Shown: positions 1 through 10,417 of the stretch, one piece after another
Position numbering within the stretch: the stretch's first letter is position 1
How the letters are laid out: every line of letters starts with the position of its first letter
Assembly: GCA_032358165.1 (NCBI GenBank)
Contig: JAALGY010000001.1
Span: 2,076,280 to 2,140,279, forward strand
DNA length: 64,000 bases
Source: Diplosphaera chodatii
Lineage: Eukaryota; Chlorophyta; Trebouxiophyceae; Prasiolales; Stichococcaceae
Reading direction: 5' to 3'
Translations under genes and position numbers: made by a program
The notes under the pieces: generated by a model
The model's input: only the letters and a program-made list of their open reading frames with translations
What the model was told of the DNA's origin: nothing
Database searches by the model: none

Positions 1-513
1 CTTCTGACGCCCCGCTGCTTAGGAGCTCTGCACTTTGCTGACTGGACGGCAACTCCATGCTCCCTGGTCCTGTACTGATGGAACCACCTACTGCAGAGGC
101 TGCATTGGGGATGCAACGGGAATAGAAGGAAGGAAGGAATATTCCCCTTGGGGGATGTCAGCCCTCCTCACGGTGCACTCTGTGATGCCTGTACAGCGCT
201 TTCAGAGCCTGTCTGGAACCCAGTCCCTAGGGTCCGCAATGCAGCGATCATCTTGAACCCCGAGAGCAAATGTAGATTATAACAGCATCGATCCAGTCGA
301 TTCGCAAGCTGTTGCGGTACATGTCTGATGCGTTGGTGGTGCGTCTAAACAAGCCAGCTGTGCTGAGTGACTACAGCCAGCAGGCTGCCATGTGTCAAGC
401 CGGTTGCCAGCGACTGCACATCTCGCAGCTGGCTGTTGGGCCGCAGCACAAGCACAGCCACAAGCTGTGCCGTGTCGAGCCTGTATACTGTGCCGACCAC
501 CAGTGTCTCGTAT
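1..513. other. no gene recognised at left edge
   Basis: No exon with convincing codon pattern or splice junctions was found on either strand. The region lies downstream of the stop of the minus-strand FHA gene, so part of it is probably its 3' untranslated region. Confidence 0.4.
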
Positions 514-1892
514 TCACCGCTCCTCGAGGCAGAACTTGGCCAGGAATGTGTCGCCTGCAAGGTTGCAGACAGAGTAAGCGACTCAGCTCTTCAAGGCAGC
601 ACGCCCCACGCCGAGTGCAGAGTGATCCCCCTGCTGATGGTGGATTGCGTGGCATTGAGACGAGCATCGCAGACCCGCGAAGGGCTGTGTCTGGTGCTAT
701 TACAGCATTGAGCATGCATGCAGAGCTGCACTGTGCAGTCATGCTGAGAGGCTCACCGAAGATGACTTCAGAGCCGAGCGGCAGGTCGTTGGGCGTCATC
801 GCCTCGATCTCCTCCTCCTCGATGAATGTGCCGTTGGTGGACTTGAGGTCAGTCACAAGCACCCGGTTCCCCTCTGCACAGAGCAGCAGAAGTATGTGTC
901 ACAGCTGTCCGAAGACATTGTGAGGGTGTCTCCCTGCGGTCATTGCCCACATGCAGCAGACGCCAACTGCATCCATTGGCAGGGATTGACATCCAGGACA
1001 CTGTTACTGGTGATGCATCTTTGAGCTGCAGGCAGATGGCCGGCTGTCTCTGCATGCTCGTGAAGCACGGCTGCAATGCTAAATAGGACGTGTGCAGAAG
1101 CATTGCAGACGGCCCTACAAAAGCGACTAGACGGGCGCATTGCGCCTGCGCTGCTCACCGACTTTGATCTCGGCGTGCTTGGCTGACACGGTGGGCACGC
1201 CGATCACGATGTCTGCGGGGGCGGACCGCCCCAGGGTGTAGGTGCCCTCCTTCAGCTCCAGCATGCCCGGCTGCTGCACCGACTCGTCCAGATGGTCCAC
1301 GCTGCCGTCGCCTGCGCAGAAGGGTTTAGGGTGTCACAATGGCATATCGGTCGCGGCTCTCCAGTGACTCACGCAACTGGTCCGTCGCTGCCAACTCGTC
1401 TACGCGAGGATCGCCCGCACATCTATATGAACTGAAGGTGCCAGAGCGCCCGGAGGGCGCGTGCAGTGGGTGTGTGTCCATATGTTGATCAGAATTCACA
1501 CCCCGTAAGCAGATCTACGTGGAGCTGGCGCACCAGTTGGGACCAGCACAAGGGTGTCCTGTGTTACCATGCGTGCTGCCCGCGCCCTCGTGGCCGCTGC
1601 AGCAGAGGGTTCATATCAGGTCAGTCAGACCTGGCAAGATCATGACCTATGAGCGTCGCATGTTTGAATGTATGTTGAAGTGGGTGCATGCCTGCATGAT
1701 GCCTGGCACCTTGCAGGTGGACGTGTGACGGGCTTCAACATTGAGCTACACACAGCAATCGCAGATGCATGATGCTTGACGCGTGTGTTTCTCGCCTGTT
1801 GATCTGCAGCGCTGGGTCTGCAGCAGGGCCCTGCTGCTGCTAACGCCAGCGAACGCGCGCTGCGACACCGCCAGGCCCGAGGCACGAAGCAT
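514..1892 (-). CDS. small organelle-targeted FHA-domain protein
   Basis: Phospho-threonine-binding FHA protein resembling plant SMAD/FHA proteins such as At2g21530. Four exons join in phase: 1892-1796, 1311-1159, 873-757 and 554-514, giving about 135 aa. The N-terminus (MLRASGLAVSQRAFAG...) is Arg/Ser/Ala-rich without acidic residues, as in a chloroplast or mitochondrial transit peptide. The FHA fold follows: a YTLGRS strand (conserved Gly-Arg), a VSAKHAEI segment (the S..H phosphopeptide-binding pair), then DLKSTNGTF (conserved Asn-Gly) and a last strand ending SEVIFGDTFLAKF. The protein stops right after the domain. Exons 2-4 are secure. Exon 1 is tentative because it needs a GC donor (G|GCGAGA), but its phase fits and GC donors recur in this window. 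Partner and pathway are unknown; plant relatives are largely uncharacterised. Confidence 0.8.
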
Positions 1893-2476
1893 CCTGGTGC
1901 CACCTGCGTGCAACAGAATGAAAGGTGAGCTTCTGATCAGCCACTGCATTGCAGGTGATGATATGAAAAGGCGATCTGAGAGTTCGCTTAGTCACCTGCG
2001 ATGGCGCACAGCGATGCGATGCTACCTGCTGACGATGATGAAGATCGGCCTCAAGCTTTGGAGCACACAGCAAGCGAGCGCGAATGGTTTGTGTTGCTGA
2101 TCGTGCGCAGAGATCGGCTGATCTGCGGGGCAGCATGCCATCGACCCTTGGGGTCCGAAGGGGTATGTGAACTGAACTGTATAGGAGCAAAGGAGGTGTG
2201 AAAGTCAAATCGCAGGACGCGCTACTGCGCCCTACGAAATGCGACGCGGAGCTACATCATGTCACGGCTGAATGCTTCACACTGCTTGATGTTCCTGTGC
2301 AACGCACTACATCAGCAGCGTCACTCTGCGGACGTGTCACAATGTACAGTAGCCGTTGTGTGACCTGAGAAGGCCAGTGCGCGTCTCAACCCTAAATCCA
2401 GTTTTCATAGTAGAAACCTTTTTGATCTAGTTGGAGACCCTGAAGCTGCCGCTGTTCATAGGCTTCTGACTGCTGG
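1893..2476. other. intergenic, two minus-strand genes
   Basis: About 0.6 kb between the L1-domain gene and the FHA gene, both on the minus strand. No coding exon seen. It should hold the 3' end of the L1 transcript and the promoter of the FHA gene. Confidence 0.4.
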
Positions 2477-4435
2477 CTATGACGCGGCGATCTTCTGCTG
2501 GCCGCTGGGGAGCGTCTGATAGATCGGCAGCGCCACCGAGTCTGCTGTTTTCAGGAACAGTGCTTGCACATTCGCCCACTTCTTGGGGATGTGCGCCACT
2601 GCTCCCTGCACATGCAATGGCACAGCTTTGACCAACAGCACGTGCAGGACCAGATGCCCAGGCACGCAGCACCAGCATGCAGCAAGCGCAGGACATAGGA
2701 GATGCTTTGCATGTGAGTGTAGACACCTGTATAGCGGCGGCCACATTCTGTGCACATTGTTGCTGTGTGAACGATGAGCGCGCCACTCTGCACATGGGCT
2801 GCACACTGTGAGCCCCGTTGTGCGTGAGATGTACATTGGCCATACCACTACAGTATAGCAGCATGTAGCGCAGACAGCATGTCGACGACCTGCCGACGTC
2901 ATGTGAAAGCTCAGCAGAACGCCCAGCACCTGATGTTGAGGCTGGAGCCTGAGGCTGGGTACATGTACGTCGCTTCGGCTGCCTTGCGCACCTACGACAG
3001 GCAGCTCCCAATAGGTTCCCACCACAACTGTTCCTCAGGTGATGGGCTGCTGCACCGAAGCGACATGCAGATGCCGGTGCGTAGGTCTGGTCAGTAGGCT
3101 GACACACCTGCGCGCCCCAGTCTTTGGTGGCCAGATTGACTGGGATGGGCTGCTTCTTCTTCTTGAAGAAGGTCTTGCCTGCGCGTCAGGGGCAACAGCA
3201 TCCTGAGGACCCCTGTTCATGCTTGAGGTGGCAGATGCGCCTTGCATACGCTCTCGCGCCCTGCCACCGCTGAGAACGCATTTGTCCTGAGAATGCAGTC
3301 AAATCGCAGCGTGCTAAGGCATGCTTATGTGCCGCCATGCAAACACACTTACCCAAGAGCTTGGGCAGCTGCGGCAGCACGCGTTCATCTGCAACGAACA
3401 GGTCGTACTCGCTGCACAGCTTGCGCTTTGCCTCATGCGCCTGCGATACATGTAACTCACATCATGTGGCATCTTTCCTGCAACGAGAAGCACGCTGAGC
3501 AAAGCAGCACGGTGCCAGGCTCTAGATGCGACTGGTCGGCAGCAAGCAGCATGTCCTCTTGCCCAAACAGCACGCCCCGCACACGGCTTTGCACACCTCG
3601 TACTTTGTCTTCAGCTTCGAGACGCCAACCACCTTGGCCACATTTGACACCTTGGCCTCCTTTATCCGTGTCTTGGCTGCCTTGTGGCCCTCCCCTGCAC
3701 AGCCCGATGCACACACACACATGTCAAACTCGGCCTACGTATAGCTGCTGCCCACCGTTGTGTGTAGCTGCATGTTTGGCGAATGGTCTACATGCAAATG
3801 AACCTCATGGTGCGGAACGATGGCCCAGTCTTGGCGGTTGCCGCACGGTCTGTGGCAAGTGTGCGAGACAGCTCACCCTTTTTGTCCTTCACAATCAAGC
3901 AGACCTGTGCGCCCTCAAACTCATATAGTGAGTTCGGTATGGGTCTGCATCATGAAGGAGCAGCGCTGAGAAACTGTACGCACATCGCAGCAGGTGTGCA
4001 TGCGTGCGGCCGCTGCATGCGCCAAAGCGCTGTGAGACAAGAAAGCCGCAGCTCACATCCTGATGGGTTTGTGCTTGTGCGCTGGCAGCTGCGGAGTCTT
4101 TTTTAGTGCAATGATCTGCAGCGCAGTTGCCAGCGTCAGTCAGCCGTCTGCGGCATCGCCTGCCTGAGTCTTACATGGTCTAAGCAGCAACGACCAAGTT
4201 CCCACCACTCTGCCTGCATACAAGCACAGTTACTCCACATCTGCCTCACCAAATATATCAGCTCATCCTCCTGGAACAGGACCTTTTCCGCTGATGTGCT
4301 GGCGCCGACATACTTCTGCAAGGCGGCCACGGCGTCCAGAATCTTTTCTGGCTGCAAGCCTGCATAACTGCTGCTCAATATTGCATCTGAATCATCTCTG
4401 CCGCTGGTGCTGGGCTGCTCTGCAGCCGCAGCCAT
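2477..4435 (-). CDS. ribosomal L1 domain-containing nucleolar-type protein
   Basis: Member of the ribosomal protein L1p/L10e-like family (RSL1D1, yeast Utp30/Cic1), which act in nucleolar ribosome biogenesis. Nine exons join in phase: 4435-4250, 4115-4057, 3944-3877, 3694-3597, 3440-3353, 3178-3108, 2991-2930, 2787-2727 and 2605-2477, giving about 273 aa. Family signatures in order are LKKTPQLPAHKHKP, LYEFEGAQVCLIVKD, the EYDLFVADERVLPQLPKLLG block (the L1 insert), KTFFKKKKQPIPVNL, TYMYPASGSSLNIR and a closing KKWANVQALFLKTADSVALP. The protein stops soon after the L1 domain and lacks the long basic tail of animal RSL1D1, so it is closer to a minimal Utp30-like form. Its start is the first ATG before an acidic Ser-rich N-terminus (MAAAAEQPSTSG). 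It is head-to-head with RPS5. Confidence 0.9.
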
Positions 4436-4779
4436 GCTAGGCTGGCTGGATGTGCAGAGTCGGCAAACGAAGTGCAACGATGCTGCAGTGTAGGCAGCTT
4501 TCGATTGCCAAGCCCGCGGCCTTATAGCAATGTCGAGACAAGCAGAGCACCAAAACAATCTATGTAGCAGGCCGGTGAAGTGCAGACATTCAGGAAGCAG
4601 GGGATGCACTGGACTGCTCAAACCAGTGTAACACGACGGCGATCAAAGTACTGCAAGTGGTATTCCCACCCTAGCCAGCCGGCACTTGGCCGCCTGCAGC
4701 AGCCTCCTCTCCCTCTTTACGCAGCGTGCGGGGCCGGCGCCGGCAGCTGGTGGAGACGTGCAGACAGCCGTCGCCCAGT
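4436..4779. promoter_or_regulatory. shared divergent promoter region, L1 gene / RPS5
   Basis: The 344 bp between the two start codons must hold both 5' untranslated regions and both core promoters. Both genes belong to ribosome production. No TATA element or other specific motif was identified; the call is by position only. A possible splice acceptor (GTGCAG) just before the RPS5 ATG may mean a 5'-UTR intron. Confidence 0.45.
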
Positions 4780-5364
4780 ATGGCTGTCGCCAACGAGGTC
4801 AAGCTATTCGGCAAGTGGACCTTCGAGGATGTGGAGGTGACGGACATCTCGCTGGAGGATTACATCGCGGTGAAGCCCAAGTTTGCCGTGTATGTGCCAC
4901 ACACAGCGGGGCGCTACCAGAAGAAGCGCTTCCGCAAGGCGCAGTGCCCCATCGTGGAGCGGCTGACGGCGTCGCTCATGATGCACGGCCGCAACAACGG
5001 GAAGAAGATCAAGGCGGTGGAGATCGTGCGCAACTCGTGCGAGATCATTCACCTGCTCACGGACAGCAACCCCATCCAGGTCATCGTGGATGCGGTGATC
5101 AACAGCGGCCCGCGTGAGGATGCCACGCGCATCGGCTCGGCTGGCGTGGTGCGGCGGCAGGCCGTGGATATCAGCCCCCTGCGCCGCGTCAACCAGGCCA
5201 TCTTCCTGCTGACAACTGGTGCGCGTGAGGCGGCGTTCCGCAACATCAAGACGATCGCAGAGTGCCTGGCTGACGAGCTCATCAACGCTGCCAAGGGCTC
5301 CTCCAACAGCTATGCTATCAAGAAGAAGGATGAGCTTGAGCGTGTGGCAAAGGCCAACCGTTGA
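4780..5364 (+). CDS. RPS5: 40S ribosomal protein S5 (uS7)
   Basis: Small-subunit protein at the head of the 40S particle, next to the exit-site tRNA and mRNA. The 194-residue product is collinear with eukaryotic uS7: [14 protein letters not shown] near the start, [47 protein letters not shown], the Gly/Arg loop [24 protein letters not shown], and the C-terminal [21 protein letters not shown]. The ATG at 4780 is chosen because residues upstream in the same frame are not family-like and the family starts just before this acidic-then-KLFGKW stretch. Length matches the family (about 190-205 aa). It is intronless, unlike nearly every other gene here. It is divergent from the L1-domain gene and convergent with proteasome alpha-6. 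Confidence 0.97.
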   Translation: MAVANEVKLFGKWTFEDVEVTDISLEDYIAVKPKFAVYVPHTAGRYQKKRFRKAQCPIVERLTASLMMHGRNNGKKIKAVEIVRNSCEIIHLLTDSNPIQVIVDAVINSGPREDATRIGSAGVVRRQAVDISPLRRVNQAIFLLTTGAREAAFRNIKTIAECLADELINAAKGSSNSYAIKKKDELERVAKANR

Positions 5365-5601
5365 TGCGTATGCGACTGGGTGCCAGCGTGCGCTGTATCT
5401 GGGTTGGTGCTGGTCGGGGGCAGCTGGCAGCGCTGTCCTACACCGGCTGGTGATGCTACTGGGCAGGATGCCTGCATGGGCAAATGCGTTGGCGTGGCAG
5501 CAGCGGCGGCATTGGCCAGATCATGGGGGTTGTGGTCAGGCTTCCACTTGCTGCTGATGCTGCAAGCTGAAAGCAGGGCATTGCACATGCTGTCTTCCTG
5601 G

Positions 5602-5606
5602 TGTAA
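5602..5606 (+). terminator. possible TGTAA polyadenylation word for RPS5
   Basis: TGTAA, the usual chlorophyte near-upstream poly(A) element, lies about 240 bp after the RPS5 stop. A five-base word occurs often by chance. Confidence 0.3.
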
Positions 5607-5864
5607 AGCCCGACGACCTCAGGTTCACCAGCCACAGAACAGATCTCGCACAGTACCCCGCTCGTGCCACAAGCTGGCGTGTCTGCTTGCCGTTGCTACC
5701 TGCCAACCGGGCAAAGCCCTTGGTCTGCGGCTTGCATGGCTGCCTGCAGCATCCCACACCCGTCCGAATGCTGGACTGCACTACGGCATGCTGGACCAAG
5801 CCGCTGATGTTGTGCCTGAGGCCAGCTGCACACAAGGGGAAAACCCTAAACTCCTGGACGCCAC

Positions 5865-7788
5865 TCAATCACGCTCGCTGAGCGCTGTGAGGTGCTCGTC
5901 CACCTCGCTGGTGGGCAGCACCCTGAAGGCGCCACCCTGCACCCCCGCCTGCACCACCCCCACCTGCAAATGTGCGCAGGGAGATGACAAGTGACAAGCT
6001 GTTCGAGGGCGTTCGCACTGCGCGCCACTGGCAACAATTGCCACGCGTTTGCACTGTGCGCCACTGGCAGCAATTGCCACGAGTCGGAAATCTGCCAGGA
6101 CGACAACTTCTCTGGACGCCTGGTGCTGCTGGCGCGCACACGCTGGCCATGATGTTGCAGCACCTCGATGTCGGTGGCCTTGAAGTCCTCGGACAGCACG
6201 TTCTGCAGCGCGCCGATGGCCAGCTGCACCGCCTCGGCGTACGGCAGCGGCTCGGCGCCCTTGATCTTTTTCTCCAGGAAGTTGACCGCCTCCTGGTCCT
6301 TGGCGCCCGCCGTCGCCGCCTGAAAGGAAGATTTCACCCTTCCTTTCATCTGTCCTTTCATCTGTCCAGCATCAGATGCTGACAGGCGCAGCTCTTTCCA
6401 GGCAGGGAGTCTAGACGTCATACCCATGCCTAACGTAGTCTGCTGCGCCATGCATCCCTCATTGACAGGCGACAGCCAAGTCTGATGCTGCAGCAGCGCC
6501 GCGTGCACCTACCCTTCCAGCATCTGAGAGAGGCCATGCAGCAGCAAGGCATGGACAATGGCGGGCAGCACCGCAGCACTCGCCTTGTAGCCCACAAAGT
6601 AGCCGGCGGGGTCCACCTTGAACAGCTGCGGGCCGCGCTCCTCGTCGATGCCGAACAGCATCGGCATCACGCCCAGCGGCCGCATGTACGCTGCCTGCGT
6701 GTTGCACGACTTGGTGGTTCTTGATGATCCTCTGCCGGCTCCCCGTTTCCAATGCTCCCTAATAAGCGCGCCGCCACCCTCGCTGCTGACGCCCAGCACC
6801 AGACCAGCTACAGGCGACCGCGCACAGCTCAGGATGCGCAGCAAGGGGAGGCCCGCCTCACCTGCGTGTACACCTGCGCCTGGTCCGCCAGCACCTTGGC
6901 CAAGTAGTCGACCGGCATGTCGTAGCCGAACTTGAAGCGGAACTCCGCCGCCTCGCTGCGCGCCTTCTGCACCAGGCTCTTCGTGTCCGCTGCGGCAACG
7001 CTCGACACAACACATCAGCGACACCAGCCAGGCAAGACACGTAGGTGAATGCTGTGATCGCTTTGCCGCTGGCATCCCGATGAGGTGGATTTGATTTGGA
7101 TTTGTGGATTTGGCGTCAGGGCAAGCGCACCTAGCATGCCGGTGGCGAGCATGCCTATGTGTTTCGATATCTGCACGGCAAGAATTGTACGTGATCAGGG
7201 TCAGCAGCTTAGTTTCAATTGCACGCAACACACCACTGCCTGAGAGCTGCCGGCTGTGACAGCTGCCTTCCTGCAGACGAAGAGCAAGCTCTGGGTGCGC
7301 ACAGGACTGCTGCGCACCTTGAAGAGGTGTGTGATGCTGGTGGGGTCTATCAACTTGTCCTGCGCCAGCACACCCACAGCCGCGTATGCAACAGGCGTTA
7401 AACAGCAAAAGATCCGACAAGGATCGCATCTCAAGCTGCAGCATGCGCTGATTGCCCACTCACTGGCACTTTCTTCTGCGTGACAGCAACGACGCTGTCC
7501 TTTCCCCGGACCGCGATGCTGCTGATGCCTGACGATTTGACTGCTTTGAAGGCGTACTCTGCACAGTGGTGTACCCAACAAAGCTGTGAATGAGCACCAG
7601 AGCACAGGCTACGGCAGTAGCCACGCTTCACATGCGGCAGCGAGTAGCGCTGCACGCGTAGCGTTGCATTAGGACATGTCTTGATATCTAAATTGAACCT
7701 GCAAGGCCTCACCAACTTGATATAGCCGGCCCTCTGGACTGAACACTGTGATGTGCCGGTCATAGCCGCTGCCACTGCCGCGTGACAT
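5865..7788 (-). CDS. PSMA6: 20S proteasome subunit alpha type-6 (alpha1)
   Basis: Structural alpha-ring subunit of the 20S core proteasome (plant PAA). Eight exons join in phase: 7788-7713, 7558-7464, 7359-7318, 7170-7131, 6989-6862, 6694-6584, 6319-6164 and 5963-5865, giving 248 aa, close to the plant protein. It opens with the alpha-subunit signature [28 protein letters not shown], then [19 protein letters not shown], the ATGMLAD turn, [73 protein letters not shown], and ends HLTALSERD. As in other alpha subunits there is no N-terminal catalytic Thr. Intron 6 uses a GC donor (AAG|GCGAGT); taking it restores exact collinearity with plant alpha-6. A near-repeat of GCGCCACTGGCA.CAATTGCCACG sits in intron 7 near 6022-6081. 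Confidence 0.97.
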
Positions 7789-8294
7789 CGCACCCTACTC
7801 GCCTCGAGACCTTGTCTATTGCGGTCCAAGACCTGGCTCGCTACGCCAGACCTCTGAGTCCTGCTCCAACCCAATTTCTTATTGTCGAAACTGGAACGCT
7901 TACACTGGATGTTTTCAGCACAGACTCGATAGTGGCACAATGGACAATGGCCGTGCAGGCTCCGCCGTGTCGTCAGCGCTACGCCACAGACGCTGGCTGT
8001 ATACGAACAGGAGATTGCAGTGTACTGTTAGTTCCAAGTGGAGCATTGCAGGTTTTGCAGCAGAAAGCTGGTGAAAGTTCCGCAACGGGGGCCGATCTGC
8101 CCCTGTGTCGGAACACCCCCGCTGCTGCAACGCCATTTCTGCAACTGCAGCTGTGCAGCTTCTTCAAATAGGATCTTATATTGCCAGTCACACCTGGGGT
8201 GGGCTGACTGTCAGCTGCAGAACGCTGCTCGGTGGACAGTCAGCTTTGTCATCAGGAGTACTGTACCTCTTTGCAGGCTTCGTGCTTCTGCGTC
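7789..8294. promoter_or_regulatory. divergent promoter region, PSMA6 / lipoyl-KGD4 gene
   Basis: About 0.5 kb between opposing start codons. No exon or specific motif identified; assigned by position. Confidence 0.35.
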
Positions 8295-10095
8295 ATGTCG
8301 TTGCGATCTGCTTCACGACTTGCGGCAACGTGTGCAAGGCTGCGAGCATGGCAGATTGGGCAGTGCCCAGCATTGCAGCATGCTCAAACATCAGAGCACA
8401 CCGCCGCAGCAGCAGCAGCAGCAGCACAGCCCAGCTGGTTCATACCGAGGCGGGATCTGCACTTCAGTGCGTCAGTCCTGGCGGTCGAGGACGTCCTGGT
8501 CCCTAGCATGGGCGACTCAATTACCGAAGGTAGATCCATGCCAGATCGCGCCTAGCAGGACTGTAGCCGCCTGCAGGCCACCTGAAGCAGATATTGACCA
8601 TGCCGGTGTACATCGATGACAAAGAAGATTGTACACTGGCGGTCAGCCCCCAATGCAGCAGCAGTGTGGCACTCTGTCACCAGCTAGATCCAGACCTAAC
8701 GCACAGGCGGCATCTTTCAGCACTTTCGTAGCATCGATCATCCTTGTGTCGTGCCCAGGCACGATCGTGAACGTGTCGAAGGCGGCAGGCGACTCGGTTG
8801 CGGAGGATGAGGTGATCGCACAGATCGAGACCGACAAGGTCACTATCGACGTGCGGGCGCCCCACGCCGGCACCATCTCCGACATCCTGGTGCGGCGCAG
8901 CCAGAACCGGGCTGCTGACAGCATCAAGCTGTGGACAACGCGTGGACAGATGCACACCACTGTGCTCTGCTCGTCGGCGGTGACCGGACGGCAGCCTAGG
9001 AACAAACGGGCTGGGTCTCATGGCGAGACGCCTACTCATGCTGCCGTTCCTGCATGTGCAGGTCAAGGACGATGACAATGTAGAGGTTGGCCAGGTCGTT
9101 GCGAAGCTCGACTCGGAGGGTGAGGCCTCAGTGTTGGATGTGCTGCTGCATCTTTACATATGTACTACGCTGCAACGTGCGTCGGCGCAGAGCTCACCTG
9201 CCTGCTGCCCCTCGCAGCAGGCGGAGCCGCAGCCAGCAAATCAGAGGGCGCGCAGCCAGACGCGCAGCAGCCGCAGCCGCAGCAACAAAAGCAGTCGGCG
9301 CCGGAAGCGGAGTCGCAGGACATCGCCGCCAAGATCGGCGGGCAGCCCTCGCAGCAGGCGCGGCCGCAGCCCTCAGGCCGCCAGGACCCGGTACGCTTTT
9401 GATGAAATTCAATGCCTACTTCATGAAGTGTTGCATGGGACCTTGGATAGGTACCGTGCCAACCACTTGTCCCGGTGATAGTTGGCACTGCCTTACAATT
9501 TTGCCAGCGACCTGCCAACCCTTCATTGCGAAGTGGCTCCTTTGCACACGCAGATCGCGCAGGGGCACCCGGACAAGCCGCACCGCGTGGGCATCGCGTT
9601 CCCGCCGCGCCGCACCGCCGACGGCACCCGCATCAGCTCGCTGCCCGTCGCGGAGGCGCAGCGCGCGCTGTCCGAGCTGGCGGGCGCCCCAGATTCCGCC
9701 GCCGCGCCACCGGACTCAGGTCGATTACTCCTGCTGAGTCCCAAGTATCTTAACAATATGATTTTGTTCAAAGCTTTTGAATGATCTCAAGGAAACAGAA
9801 TCTATGTGAGCCCAAATCCGCACAATGGACTGTATTGACTGACGTAGCTGCTGAGACATTGATGTCGCCTGGCACCCAGTCGGCGCAGAGTTTAGGCACA
9901 CCTGCAGGTGCCGGCGGGCTGGGGGAGCCGACGACGGACGAGGAGGCGGCGTCGGAGATGGAGGGGGTGCGGCTGCGGCGGTGGGCGGTCGGCGGGCAGC
10001 TGCCGCTGGACGAGGACTGGATGCCCGCGCCGGGGAAGTGGGCGCTGTCGGAGCGGGAGATGGAGATGATCGACCTGGGCGGCGCCGACCCCTAG
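8295..10095 (+). CDS. mitochondrial lipoyl-domain protein fused to a KGD4/MRPS36-like adaptor tail
   Basis: Six exons join in phase (8295-8529, 8759-8889, 9062-9119, 9218 or 9221-9390, 9554-9719, 9908-10095), about 316 aa. Residues 1-60 form an Arg/Ser/Ala-rich presequence. Residues about 65-142 are a lipoyl domain of the 2-oxoglutarate dehydrogenase E2 (DLST) type: VPSMGDSITEG, then ETDKVTID with lipoyl Lys about 105, then KDDDNVEVGQVVAKLD. Residues about 143-200 are an Ala/Gln-rich swinging-arm linker. In place of the peripheral and catalytic E2 domains come KPHRVGIAFPPRR (about 207-219) and a tail WMPAPGKWALSEREMEMIDL-GGADP. These match the two conserved ends of KGD4/MRPS36, the adaptor that ties E3 to the E2o core. 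The E2 acyltransferase motif (HHxxxDG) is absent. Inference: an accessory or adaptor subunit of the 2-oxoglutarate dehydrogenase complex carrying its own lipoyl arm. The alternative, a truncated DLST paralogue with an unrelated tail, is less likely given both KGD4 motifs in order. Confidence 0.85.
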
Positions 10096-10181
10096 TGCAA
10101 TGGGTTGTGCTGACCCCCTAGTGAAGTGCCGAACTGTTCCTGGGTTTTGTTGATGAGAGGTTGGCGTCAGGCTGGTCACTG

Positions 10182-10186
10182 TGTAA
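10182..10186 (+). terminator. probable TGTAA polyadenylation word, lipoyl-KGD4 gene
   Basis: TGTAA 87 bp after the stop codon, at the distance expected in chlorophyte 3' untranslated regions. Confidence 0.45.
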
Positions 10187-10357
10187 TGGCTCGTGAGCTG
10201 CAAGACAATGGCGTTTGGAGAACTTCAGTCACGGCACGACGAAGGCAATGAATGGCAATTCAATCGTGCTCCAGTCATCATACAAACCCAAAGCCTCTGT
10301 GTCATGTCCAGCAATCAAATGGCATCAATGTGATGTACGGCATACCGGTATGTCCGC

Positions 10358-10362
10358 TTACA
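10358..10362 (-). terminator. probable TGTAA polyadenylation word, DNA glycosylase gene
   Basis: TTACA on the + strand (TGTAA on the minus strand), about 56 bp after the glycosylase stop. The two convergent genes leave only about 320 bp between stops. Confidence 0.45.
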
Positions 10363-10417
10363 GCAAAATGCAACCCAGAACTCTGATTTGAGCTGAATGC
10401 ACGGCCAGCCTGAACGT

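Noticed and set aside
1560..1650. Start of a plus-strand gene (MRAARALVAAAAEG)
   Set aside because: An attractive N-terminus on the plus strand, but it lies in an intron of the minus-strand FHA gene and has no in-phase downstream exon.
2387..5850. Telomere-like CCCTAAA words
   Set aside because: Only isolated single copies (about 2388 and 5843), no tandem run.
8295..10095. Ordinary full-length DLST (E2o) gene
   Set aside because: The lipoyl domain fits, but no acyltransferase domain (including the HHxxxDG motif) is present on this strand before the stop at 10095 or in the 300 bp after it. The downstream exons match KGD4 motifs instead.
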